This document shows positions 26,590-34,998 of a DNA stretch of 64,000 bases, piece after piece (position 1 is the first letter of the stretch; the number at the start of each line of letters is the position of its first letter). Where the stretch lies: positions 186,001 to 250,000 of the forward strand of contig NZ_JANFNH010000003.1 of the NCBI RefSeq assembly GCF_024436055.1, in the 5' to 3' direction. The DNA comes from Streptantibioticus rubrisoli (GTDB lineage Bacteria; Actinomycetota; Actinomycetes; Streptomycetales; Streptomycetaceae). The notes under the pieces are model-generated. The model worked only from the letters and a program-made list of their open reading frames with translations. It did not search any database and was not told the origin of the DNA. The position numbers and the translations under genes are program-made.

Positions 26590-27891
26590 TCACAGCTTCG
26601 TGCCGCCGCCCACCGGAACGTTGCTGCCGTAGGCGTGCACCTCGATACCGTCGTGCCGCACCGACACGTCCCGCAGCCGCACGCCACCGGGCAGTTCCGG
26701 CAGCCTGAACGAGAGCGACAGCCGCTCGGCGAGCTTGGGCATCTGGATGTCGCGCAGGCCCTGCACCAGGGAGGGGTCCACCCCGATCTTCCCCAGCAGC
26801 CAGGGGTTCTGCTCCACCAGGTCGAGGATGTTGACCCGCATCAGGCGCTCCACGAAGCGCGGATCGCCGGTGATCCGGCGCAGCGCGGCATCGCTGCGCG
26901 CGGCCTCCCGGACTATCTGCGGGGTGAGCCCGAGACGTTGCGCGATGGCCCCGACCGCCAGCAGCGCCTTGGCCTTCGCGGCGTCGGTACGGATCCGCTC
27001 CGCCATCGGCCGGGCCAGCCGCAGGCCGCCGTTGTCCCCCGGCGTGTAGCTCGCCACGCCCGGGACGTCGATCAGCATGTCGTCGATGGTCGTGTTGACC
27101 GAACGGTCGCCCTCCAGCCGTAAATGGGCCACCGCTCGCGCCCGCACCCGGTATCCCGCGATCGCCAACCGCCCCTCGGCGAGCACCGACTGATCGTCCT
27201 TGGCGCTGAACTTCACCTGGGACGAACCGAGTTCGCGGTCGAGGTCGTCGAACGCCAGCAGCACACTGCCCTGCATCCGCCCGATCACCGCGCCGCGGAT
27301 CGAGGACGGCACATCACCCAGGATCCGGATCTCCCGCACCGATCCGTCCACCTTGGCCATGGAGACCGGACCGGCGGACACGTGCGGCACCGTGATGTCC
27401 ACCTGGTCGAGGCGGCCGTACGCCACCTGGGTGAGGAACGGGAAACCGTGGATGTCGACCTCGGGGTCCGCCTGCAGGTGCATGGCCTCCTTGAGCCGGT
27501 GCGCCGCCTGTTTCTCGGCGTACAGCGCCGCCCAACGGTCCGCGAGGGTGAGGAAGGCCCCGCAGGTGAGCACGGCCGCCAGGGCCTTGGCGGTGGTCGG
27601 GACTCTGAGTCCACGCCGCGGCCGGTGCCGCCGATGGCCGCCGCGGCGCACGCGCTCCTGGTCGTCGTACTCCGGTCGCAGACCCAGTCCTAGCGGATCG
27701 CCCCGGTCCTCCTCGCGCAAGTCCAACCAACCCAGTTCCTCGTACGGGTTGTGGCGCGGCGGCGCCGGCTCGGCGCCGCGTGGATCCGCCAACTCCTCGT
27801 ACGGGTTGCGCCAGTCGGATTCCCCGAGGTGGGGGTGGGAATCCCCGGACACATGGCCCACGGTCGTCGTGTTCGTGGTGTGGGGTGCCAT
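26590..27891 (-). CDS. DUF2993 (LmeA-like) membrane-anchored protein
   Basis: 433 residues from the ATG at 27891; no clear ribosome site. The N-terminal ~95 residues are polar with a doubled NPYEEL motif and an Arg-rich RRGGHRRHRPRRGL, followed by one membrane helix (KALAALTCGAFLTLADRWAA-like, residues ~97-117). The outside part is a DUF2993 domain: DPEVDIHGFPFLTQVAYGRL, VDITVPHVSAGPVSM, IDDMLIDVPGVASY and a C-terminal VRLRDVSVRHDGIEVHAYG. DUF2993 proteins bind lipid (the mycobacterial member LmeA acts in cell-envelope glycan synthesis). The doubled NPYEEL repeat could be a protein-interaction tag. Confidence 0.88.
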   Translation of the reverse strand: MAPHTTNTTTVGHVSGDSHPHLGESDWRNPYEELADPRGAEPAPPRHNPYEELGWLDLREEDRGDPLGLGLRPEYDDQERVRRGGHRRHRPRRGLRVPTTAKALAAVLTCGAFLTLADRWAALYAEKQAAHRLKEAMHLQADPEVDIHGFPFLTQVAYGRLDQVDITVPHVSAGPVSMAKVDGSVREIRILGDVPSSIRGAVIGRMQGSVLLAFDDLDRELGSSQVKFSAKDDQSVLAEGRLAIAGYRVRARAVAHLRLEGDRSVNTTIDDMLIDVPGVASYTPGDNGGLRLARPMAERIRTDAAKAKALLAVGAIAQRLGLTPQIVREAARSDAALRRITGDPRFVERLMRVNILDLVEQNPWLLGKIGVDPSLVQGLRDIQMPKLAERLSLSFRLPELPGGVRLRDVSVRHDGIEVHAYGSNVPVGGGTKL

Positions 27892-28180
27892 CGAACGATC
27901 TCATCACGAACACCCGTACGGACCGCAAGTCTCCTTGACGGAATCATGCTTCGTTCCGGACAACGGGACCCCGGTCGCCCGGCGCGTCGCGGTTGGTCGA
28001 ACTCATGTGATTTCAGGGCCAGTTGGGGAGTGATCGGTCCTATACCGGTCTTGACGCGGAGCGATGCCTGCCGGTTTGCTGTGCGTGATCACACAACTCT
28101 GTGGTCGTGCTGTGACGGTTCTGTGCGGGCGATCCGACCAGTCGCCCGGAGGGGAAGTGCGCCATGGGGGAAGTACGTCT

Positions 28181-29134
28181 ATGACGCCGCCTCCGCCTCC
28201 TCTGGGACGCTCCCGGGGCAGGGACGACATCAGCTTCGATCCGGCGCTGGACGACACCGAGTTGGCCACCGTACGGGACGCGCTGGCCCGCGGCCGCTGG
28301 GACCACGCCCGTGCCCTGCTCGCCGCGACCGGCGACGACTGGGACCGGCGCGGACACCGCCTGGTCGTCCTCGCCGAAGGCCCGGCCAGCGCCGCGTGGG
28401 CGCGCGACTGGCAGTTGGCCGAACCGGACAGCGCGGACGCCGCCGCGCTGCTCGCCTGCGCCTCGGTCTTCCGCGCCGTCCACGGCAAGGGCACCGCCCG
28501 CGACGCGCACGAGGCGTGCGCCGCGGCCGCCCGGATGGCACCCGACGACCCCTCGCCGTGGCTCGGTCTGCTCATCCTGGCCCGCCGCACCGGCACCGAC
28601 GACGAACGGGCACGCGCCTTCGACCAGGTCCGCACCCGGCACCGGGAACACCACCACGCCCACCACCTGATGGCCGCCTGCCTGGCCGAGCGCCCGCCCG
28701 GGGACACCGACGACCCGCTGCACGAGGTGTACGACTTCGCCTCCTGGGCCGCCGAGCAGGCACCGGCCGACTCACCACTGGCCGTACTGCCGGTGGTCGC
28801 CCACGCCGAGCGCTACCGGGTGCTGGCCGGTGCCGGGGCGGCGCCGCGCGACCCGGCCCACTCCCGGCACTGGACCACCCGCCGCGCCCGCCAGGTGATG
28901 AAGGCAGCCTTCGACTGGTGGCTCGAATGGGACGACGACCACCACCATCCACGCCGCAAGACAGACCTCAACTACCTGGCGCACGCCAAGTTCTACGAAG
29001 GCCGCACCGCCGAGGCCGCCGCGCTGTTCACCCGCATCGGCCCGCACGCCACGCACGCCCCCTGGTCCTATCCGGACCGCGATCCGAAGAAGGCGTTCCG
29101 TGCCGCGCGCCGTGCCGCGCTCGGCTCCTCGTAA
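28181..29134 (+). CDS. Hypothetical tetratricopeptide-like protein
   Basis: 317 residues from the ATG at 28181 (GGGGGAAG upstream); the frame is open upstream, but that part looks non-coding. It begins MTPPPPPLGRSRGRDDISFD. The body is all-helical with Ala/Arg/Trp-rich pairs: DALARGRWDHARALLAATGD, DAHEACAAAARMAPDDPSPW (close to the TPR consensus), and KFYEGRTAEAAALFTRIG. HHHAHHLMAACL and WWLEWDDDHHHPRRK are His-rich. I do not recognise the function. It is 36 bases upstream of a permease and amine oxidase on the same strand, so it probably belongs to that operon. Confidence 0.7.
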   Translation: MTPPPPPLGRSRGRDDISFDPALDDTELATVRDALARGRWDHARALLAATGDDWDRRGHRLVVLAEGPASAAWARDWQLAEPDSADAAALLACASVFRAVHGKGTARDAHEACAAAARMAPDDPSPWLGLLILARRTGTDDERARAFDQVRTRHREHHHAHHLMAACLAERPPGDTDDPLHEVYDFASWAAEQAPADSPLAVLPVVAHAERYRVLAGAGAAPRDPAHSRHWTTRRARQVMKAAFDWWLEWDDDHHHPRRKTDLNYLAHAKFYEGRTAEAAALFTRIGPHATHAPWSYPDRDPKKAFRAARRAALGSS

Positions 29135-29170
29135 CCGCGCCCAACCCGCCAAGGGAAGGAAAGGCACCGC

Positions 29171-30697
29171 ATGTTGACGGGCAGCACGAGCGACATCAGC
29201 ACGTATCTGGGCCAGGAACGGCGGTTGCGCGCGGGCCGTCTCGGCCTGCCGGGGCTGCTGTTGTCGGTGGTCGCGGCCAGCGCGCCGATGATGGTGGTGG
29301 CCGGCGTCATGCCCACCACCTTCGGCGAGATGGGCGTCGTCGGGCAACCCCTGCTGTTCGTGATCCTCGCCGTGGTCCTGATGCTGTTCAGCGTCGGCTA
29401 CGCGGAGATGAGCAGACATGTGCACAACGCCGGTGCTTTCTACGCCTACATCGCCCGCGGCCTCGGTGGCACCGCGGGCGCCGCCGCGTCCGTCGTCGCG
29501 CTGGTCGCCTACAGCGCCATGCAGGTCGGCATCTACGGCGTCTTCGGCTTCGAACTGTCCGGCCAGCTGGCCAGGCACCTCGATGTCGACATCGCCTGGT
29601 GGGTACCCGCGCTGGCGGCCGTGGTGGTGGTCGGGGTGCTCGGCTGGCTGAAGATCGACCTCAACGCCAAGGTGCTCGGCGTGCTGCTGCTGGTCGAGTG
29701 CGCCATGGTGCTCGCCTTCGACGTGGCGGGGCTGGCGGACCCCGGCGGGGACGGTCTGTCACTGCACTCCTTCAACCCCGGCACGCTCGGCGGCGCGGGC
29801 ATCGGCACCGCGCTGTGCTTCTGCGTCGCCGCCTTCGTCGGCTTCGAGCAGGCACCGGTCTACGCCGAGGAGACCAGCCGCCCGCAGGTGCTGGTGGCCA
29901 GGGTGATGTACCTCGCGGTGGGTTTCGTCGCACTGTTCTTCGTCGTCGGCTCGTGGGCGCTCAGCGTGGCCGCCGGGCCGTCGCGGATCGTCGGCACGGC
30001 CCAACAGCAGGGTCCCAACCTGCTGTTCTGGCTCGCGCAGAACCGTTTCGGGGCCACCTTCACCGATGTCATGCACGTCTTCTACGTGACCGGCATGTTC
30101 GCCGCCATGCTCAGCTTCCACAACGTGGTGGCCCGGTACGCCTTCGCGATGGGACGCGAGGGACTGCTGCCCGCGGCGGTCGGCCGCACCTCCAGGACCA
30201 GCGGCGCACCCGCCTACGGCTCGCTGCTGCAGAGCGCGGTCTCGCTGGTGGTGGTGCTGGTCTTCGCGGCGACCGACAACAGGCCGCACGACGACCCGAC
30301 CGCGCCGGTGCTCCACCTGTTCACCTGGATGGGCAACGTCGGAGCGCTCGGGATCACCCTGCTGATGGCCACCGCCTGCGCGGCCGTCATCGCCTTCTTC
30401 GTACGGCACGGCGCCGCCCGCCCCCAGGCCGTACGGCTGGCCGCCTCGGGGCTGGCCGGTGCCGCGCTGCTGGTGATCGCGGTGCTGACGGTCAAGGACT
30501 TCGGCGTCCTCCTGGGCGCCGACCCCGGCTCCGCGCTCAGCTGGATCCTGCCCGGCATCATCGGACTCAGCGCGGTCTGCGGTCTGGTGCACGGGCTGGT
30601 GCTGAAGAAAGCGCGCCCCGCCGTACACACCCGCGTCGGCCTGGGCAACGAGGCCTTCCAGTTGGAGAAGGCCGCCGCATCGGAGGGAACGTCATGA
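29171..30697 (+). CDS. APC-family permease linked to amine oxidase
   Basis: 508 residues, ATG at 29171 with GGGAAGG upstream. Twelve or more membrane helices, with LRAGRLGLPGLLLSVVAASA at the N-terminus and MSRHVHNAGAFYAYIARGLG after helix 2, AAFVGFEQAPVYAEETSRPQ after helix 6, and FHNVVARYAFAMGREGLLPA. This is the APC superfamily subgroup that imports amines and amino acids. Its stop overlaps the start of the copper amine oxidase (ATGA), so the likely cargo is the primary-amine substrate of that enzyme. Confidence 0.9.
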   Translation: MLTGSTSDISTYLGQERRLRAGRLGLPGLLLSVVAASAPMMVVAGVMPTTFGEMGVVGQPLLFVILAVVLMLFSVGYAEMSRHVHNAGAFYAYIARGLGGTAGAAASVVALVAYSAMQVGIYGVFGFELSGQLARHLDVDIAWWVPALAAVVVVGVLGWLKIDLNAKVLGVLLLVECAMVLAFDVAGLADPGGDGLSLHSFNPGTLGGAGIGTALCFCVAAFVGFEQAPVYAEETSRPQVLVARVMYLAVGFVALFFVVGSWALSVAAGPSRIVGTAQQQGPNLLFWLAQNRFGATFTDVMHVFYVTGMFAAMLSFHNVVARYAFAMGREGLLPAAVGRTSRTSGAPAYGSLLQSAVSLVVVLVFAATDNRPHDDPTAPVLHLFTWMGNVGALGITLLMATACAAVIAFFVRHGAARPQAVRLAASGLAGAALLVIAVLTVKDFGVLLGADPGSALSWILPGIIGLSAVCGLVHGLVLKKARPAVHTRVGLGNEAFQLEKAAASEGTS

Positions 30698-32595
30698 CGT
30701 GCTGCCACCCGCGGCCCCCGGCGGCCGACCCCCACCCGCTGGACCCACTGACCGCCGAGGAGATCGACACCGCCCGGCGCGTCCTCCAACAGCAAGGCCA
30801 CGTCGGCGAGTCCACCCGCTTCCCGCTCGTACTGCTCGACGAGCCCGACCGGCACACCGCCACCGCACACCGGGACGGCGACCCCGTGGCGCGCCGCCTG
30901 CGGATCACGCTGCTGGACTCGCGCACCGGCGCCGCCGCCGAAGCGCTGGTGGACGTCACCGCCGGACTGCTGCTCTCCCACCGGGAGCTGGACCCGGCCG
31001 TCGAAGGCCAACCGCCGGTCGCCTTCGAGGAGTACGAGGTCGTCGAGTCGGTCGTCAAGGCCGACCCCGGCTGGCGCAAGGCCATGGCCGAGCGCGGCAT
31101 CACCGACACCGAACTCGCCATCTGCGCACCCCTGTGCGCGGGCAGCGCAAACGGGGACGGCAACCACGGCCGCAGACTGCTGCGTTCACTGACCTGGCTG
31201 CGCTGTGAGGCGACCGACAGCCCCTGGGCGCATCCGGTGGGCGGACTGTACGCCGACGTCGACGTGATCGAGCGGCGCGTGGTCCGGCTGGTCGACACCG
31301 GTGCGGTGCCGGTTCCGGCCGAATGCGGCAGATACGAGGCCGAGTTCAACGGGCCGCCGCGCACCGATCTGCGTCCACTGGAGATCCGCCAGCCACAGGG
31401 GCCCTCGTTCGAGATCCGCGGGCATCAACTCAGCTGGCAGGACTGGCGGTTCCGCATCGACTTCAACGCCCGGGAGGGCCTGGTACTGCACCAGATCATC
31501 CTGCGCGGGCGATCCGTGCTGCACCGCGCCGCGCTGGCCGAGATGGCGGTGGCCTACGGCGAGGCGGAGGAGTCGCGCAACTGGGTGGCGTTCCTGGACG
31601 CGGGGGAGTACTCGCTGGGCCGCAACGCCAACTCACTGAAGCTCGGCTGCGACTGCCTGGGCGAGATCCGCTACCTCGACGCGGTACTCGCCGACGACGA
31701 CGGCGCCGCGTACACGCTGTCCAACGCGATCTGCGTGCACGAGGAGGACGTCGGGCTGCTGTGGAAGCACACCGACATCTTCAACAACGACACGGCGGAA
31801 AGCCGCCGTTCGCGGCGGCTCGTCGTCTCCTACATCGCCACGGTGGGCAACTACGACTACGGCTTCTACTGGTACTTCCACCAGGACGGCACCATCGCCT
31901 TCGAGGCCAAGTCCACCGGCATCGTGCAGACCTCGGCGATCCGGCCCGGCGCCGGATCACCGCACGGCACCGAGGTGGCGCCGGGGTTGTTGGCGCCGTA
32001 CCACCAGCATCTGTTCTGCGTGCGGTTGGACGCGGCGGTCGACGGGACGCGGAACACGGTGGAGGAGGTCGATGTCGTCCCGGTCCCCAGCGGTCCGGAC
32101 AATCCCAACGGCAACGCCTTCACCGTGCGCCGCACCGCCATCACCGACAGCGCGCGCGGCGGCCGGACCGCCGACACGACGGTGGGGCGGCGCTGGCGCA
32201 TCACCAACACCGGGGTGCGCAACCGGATGGGCGAGCCGGTGGCGTACACGCTCGTTCCGCAGCCCGGTCCCGTGCTGCTGGCCCAGCCGGGGTCGGCGGC
32301 ACGGCGCCGGATGGCCTACGGCACCAAGCACCTGTGGGTCACCCGGTACCGGCCGGAGCGCCGGTACCCCGCCGGGGACTACCCCAACCAGCACCCGGGC
32401 GGGGCGGGCCTACCGGAATGGACCGCCGCCGGTGAGTCGTTGGAGAACACCGAACTCACCCTCTGGCACACCTTCGGACCCACGCATCTGCCACGCCTGG
32501 AGGAGTGGCCGGTCATGCCCGTCGATGTGTCCGGGTTCATGCTGAAGCCGACGGGGTTCTTCGACCGCAACCCGGCGCTGGACCTTCCCCGGTAG
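30694..32595 (+). CDS. Copper-containing primary-amine oxidase
   Basis: 633 residues. It oxidises primary amines to aldehydes with release of ammonia and hydrogen peroxide. The topaquinone precursor is Tyr387 in VGNYDYGFYWYF; copper ligands are His437 and His439 (YHQHLFCVRLD) and probably His598 (FGPTHLPRLEEWPVMPVD). The catalytic-base region is VAYGEAEESRNWVAFLDAGE. Length and residue numbering closely follow the phenylethylamine oxidase of Arthrobacter (Tyr382, His431/433/592). No signal peptide, so cytoplasmic. The ATG overlaps the permease stop. It is six bases from the convergent prenyl-synthase stop. Confidence 0.96.
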   Translation: MTCCHPRPPAADPHPLDPLTAEEIDTARRVLQQQGHVGESTRFPLVLLDEPDRHTATAHRDGDPVARRLRITLLDSRTGAAAEALVDVTAGLLLSHRELDPAVEGQPPVAFEEYEVVESVVKADPGWRKAMAERGITDTELAICAPLCAGSANGDGNHGRRLLRSLTWLRCEATDSPWAHPVGGLYADVDVIERRVVRLVDTGAVPVPAECGRYEAEFNGPPRTDLRPLEIRQPQGPSFEIRGHQLSWQDWRFRIDFNAREGLVLHQIILRGRSVLHRAALAEMAVAYGEAEESRNWVAFLDAGEYSLGRNANSLKLGCDCLGEIRYLDAVLADDDGAAYTLSNAICVHEEDVGLLWKHTDIFNNDTAESRRSRRLVVSYIATVGNYDYGFYWYFHQDGTIAFEAKSTGIVQTSAIRPGAGSPHGTEVAPGLLAPYHQHLFCVRLDAAVDGTRNTVEEVDVVPVPSGPDNPNGNAFTVRRTAITDSARGGRTADTTVGRRWRITNTGVRNRMGEPVAYTLVPQPGPVLLAQPGSAARRRMAYGTKHLWVTRYRPERRYPAGDYPNQHPGGAGLPEWTAAGESLENTELTLWHTFGPTHLPRLEEWPVMPVDVSGFMLKPTGFFDRNPALDLPR

Positions 32596-32600
32596 GGCTC

Positions 32601-33512
32601 TCAGGGCCGTAGCCGCCGGGCGCGCAGGTACTCGCGGGCCAGTACGCCCAGCGCCGCCAGGGGCGAGGGGCTCGCCGGGCTGCGCAGCAGGTCGATCTCC
32701 TTGGTGGCGGCCGCGGTGGTGGTGAGGGTTTCCAGCTCGATCAGCGCCCGGACCAGCGGGCGGTTGGCGGGCGGCACGAGGTCCACCAGCGGGCGGGCGG
32801 CGGCCAGCGACGTGCTGGCCTGCTCCAGCAGGTGCTGGAGCAACTCACGGGTGCCCGGGGTGTCCAGCGCCTCCTCAAGATCGGTACGGGTCACCCCGTA
32901 CCGCTCCATGACGTCCGCCGGAACCGCCAGCCGTCCGCCGCGCAGGTCCTCGGCCAGGTCGTTGACGAAGTCCAGCCGCTGGCTGCCGTCGATGTAGGTA
33001 CGGCAGGCGGCGCGATAGGCCGCCAACTCGTCCTGCGGCGCCAGCAGGCAGGCGATCAGCATGAACGACGGCAGCGAGTACTCGTCCACATAGCGCTGGT
33101 AGTCCGCCTCGGTCGCGAACCCGGAGAACTCGAGATCCGTGCGGGCCGTGCTGAGGTACTCCTCGACATGCCCGCGCAGTCGGGGATGGGCGGCGATGGT
33201 GTTCAGCAGCGCCCGCAGCACCGGAAGATCGCTCCTTCCGGTGTCCAGGGCCTCGCGCACCCGCTTCTCCCACTCCGCGTAGGCGTCGGCCCGCTCCGCC
33301 ACCGGACCGCTGTCCATGACGTTGTCGCCGTGGTGCATGAAGCCCGTGGCCGCGACCACATGCGGGAACAGCGCGGCGGGCAGCAGCAGCCTGGCCGCCA
33401 GGTAGGAGCTGCGACGGTATCGCGCCACGATCTTGCGCTGCTCGGTGTAGTCGTCGCGCAGCCCGGCCTCGCCGATGCCAGCCGCGTCAAGTGCCTTGTT
33501 CCATGAGCTCAT
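32601..33512 (-). CDS. Squalene/phytoene synthase-family protein
   Basis: 303 residues. Head-to-head prenyl synthase fold: YRRSSYLAARLLLPAALFPH, then GFMHHGDNVMDSG where the first aspartate motif (usually DDxxD) is reduced to D-N-V-M-D, and the second motif QRLDFVNDLAEDLRGGRLAVP (core DFVND, and EDLRGGRL) which keeps both aspartates. YVDEYSLPSFMLIACLLAP is the typical substrate-pocket helix. Likely condenses two prenyl diphosphates or acts on one with water. It is divergent, across a 145-base promoter region, from a squalene-epoxidase-like FAD enzyme, so the two may make a terpenoid together. The weakened first motif makes catalytic competence uncertain. Confidence 0.85.
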   Translation of the reverse strand: MSSWNKALDAAGIGEAGLRDDYTEQRKIVARYRRSSYLAARLLLPAALFPHVVAATGFMHHGDNVMDSGPVAERADAYAEWEKRVREALDTGRSDLPVLRALLNTIAAHPRLRGHVEEYLSTARTDLEFSGFATEADYQRYVDEYSLPSFMLIACLLAPQDELAAYRAACRTYIDGSQRLDFVNDLAEDLRGGRLAVPADVMERYGVTRTDLEEALDTPGTRELLQHLLEQASTSLAAARPLVDLVPPANRPLVRALIELETLTTTAAATKEIDLLRSPASPSPLAALGVLAREYLRARRLRP

Positions 33513-33657
33513 TGACCGTTGACCGTTCCTCCGTGCGGACTGCCTGGCACGCGAAGCCTATCGGTAAGCGGAATGGCCGAATGTGTACGGCCGCCGCGGG
33601 CGCCGGGCAGAACCATGGTCATAGGCTGACGGCCGGGAACTGGTGACAGGGGTGTGG

Positions 33658-34998
33658 ATGCGTACGGCACTGGTACTGGGTGGCAGCATGGCCGGGCTGA
33701 TGGCGGCCAGGGTGCTCAGCGACCACGCGGAGCGAGTGGTGATCGTCGAGGCGGACGACCTCGACACGGACGGCGCCCGGCCGGGGGTGCCGCAGATGGT
33801 GCAGGTGCACGTGCTGCTGGACATGGGCGGCATCCAACTGGAGCGGTGGTTCCCCGGGCTGATCCGCGAACTCGCGAACGACGGGGCCGTGCTGTCCGAC
33901 GGCGACCGGTTGCACCAGTACCTCGACGGCGTACGCAAGCCGCAGGTCACCGGCTTCCAACTGGTCAGCGCCACCCGCCCGTTCATCGAGACGAGAGTGC
34001 GGCGCCGGGTGCTGGCGCGGGAGAACGTCACGGTGCTGCGCGGCCGGGTGGACGGGCTGCGGTTCACTGGCAACCGGGTCAGCGGGGCGTACTACCTGCC
34101 GATCGGCGCGGACCGCGATGGCCGCGAGGAACTGTCCGCGGACCTGGTGGTGGACGCCACGGGGCGTGGCAGTCGACTCGGCGCCTGGCTGGAGGCCGCG
34201 GGCTGGCAGGCGCCGCCGCTGGAGCGGATGCGGATCGAGCTGGGCTATGCGACGGCGTTTTTCGGCCGCGGCGAGGAACTGCCGGATGTCACCATCTCAC
34301 AGAACCTGGGCGGCCCCCCGGCCGCCGGGCAACCGTTGGTGGACATGGGGGTCATCGCCGAGGTCGAGGGCGGCCGTTGGATGGTGCTGCTGGCCAACTA
34401 CGCCGACCAGCGGCCCACCAGGGACCCGGAGGAGTTCCTCGTCCGCTGCGGCAAGCTCGCCGCCGAGCCGTTCCGGGAGGTGGCCGCGCGCTGCGAGATG
34501 CTCGGCGAGGTGGCCGTACACAGCGTCGCGGACAGCCGCCGCCGTGACTTCGGGCGGCTGGACCGGTTCCCCGCCGGACTGGTCGCGGTGGGCGACGCGG
34601 TCGCCGCGTTCAACCCCGTCTACGGCCAGGGCATGGCGTCGGCGACGCTGCACGCGTCCTGCCTGTCGACCTTCCTGCGCTCGGGGGCGTCGCTGGACGA
34701 ACCCGCCTGGGACTACTTCCGCCGGGTGCGGGTGGTGGTGGACGCGGCCTGGCAGCTGTCCACCCTGGGCGACCTCGCCCTACCCCATGTGAACGGCCCG
34801 TATCCGCCCGGATACCGCTTCGCCAGCTGGTACACCGAGCGGTTCCTGGCCGCGACCATCACCGACCGGGAGGTCAACCGGATCTTCGTAGACGTGGTGA
34901 ACATGCGTGAGCACCCCAGGCTGCTCACCCGCCCGTCCACCATGTTGCGGGTGGCGAAGGCGTTGCGGGGGCAGAAGGGTTCAGCGCACCGGGCGTAG
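33658..34998 (+). CDS. FAD-dependent oxidoreductase (epoxidase-like)
   Basis: 446 residues from the ATG at 33658 (AGGGG upstream); a GTG five codons earlier is possible. N-terminal Rossmann LVLGGSMAGLMAARVLSDHA with acidic VVIVEADDL; then GVPQMVQVHVLLDMGG, which resembles the GVPQ-x-HxLL block of streptomycete FAD epoxidases; LVVDATGRGSRLGAWLEAAG; and GLVAVGDAVAAFNPVYGQGM, the GD box, whose FNPVYGQGM is shared with polyether epoxidases and geranylgeranyl-reductase-like enzymes. Divergent from the prenyl synthase. The 3' end overlaps the convergent phosphoesterase by 18 bases. Confidence 0.88.
   Translation: MRTALVLGGSMAGLMAARVLSDHAERVVIVEADDLDTDGARPGVPQMVQVHVLLDMGGIQLERWFPGLIRELANDGAVLSDGDRLHQYLDGVRKPQVTGFQLVSATRPFIETRVRRRVLARENVTVLRGRVDGLRFTGNRVSGAYYLPIGADRDGREELSADLVVDATGRGSRLGAWLEAAGWQAPPLERMRIELGYATAFFGRGEELPDVTISQNLGGPPAAGQPLVDMGVIAEVEGGRWMVLLANYADQRPTRDPEEFLVRCGKLAAEPFREVAARCEMLGEVAVHSVADSRRRDFGRLDRFPAGLVAVGDAVAAFNPVYGQGMASATLHASCLSTFLRSGASLDEPAWDYFRRVRVVVDAAWQLSTLGDLALPHVNGPYPPGYRFASWYTERFLAATITDREVNRIFVDVVNMREHPRLLTRPSTMLRVAKALRGQKGSAHRA

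Noticed and set aside
27751-30693. A very long in-frame 5' extension of the amine oxidase.
   Set aside because: It crosses a permease and two other genes; the oxidase starts at the ATG overlapping the permease stop.
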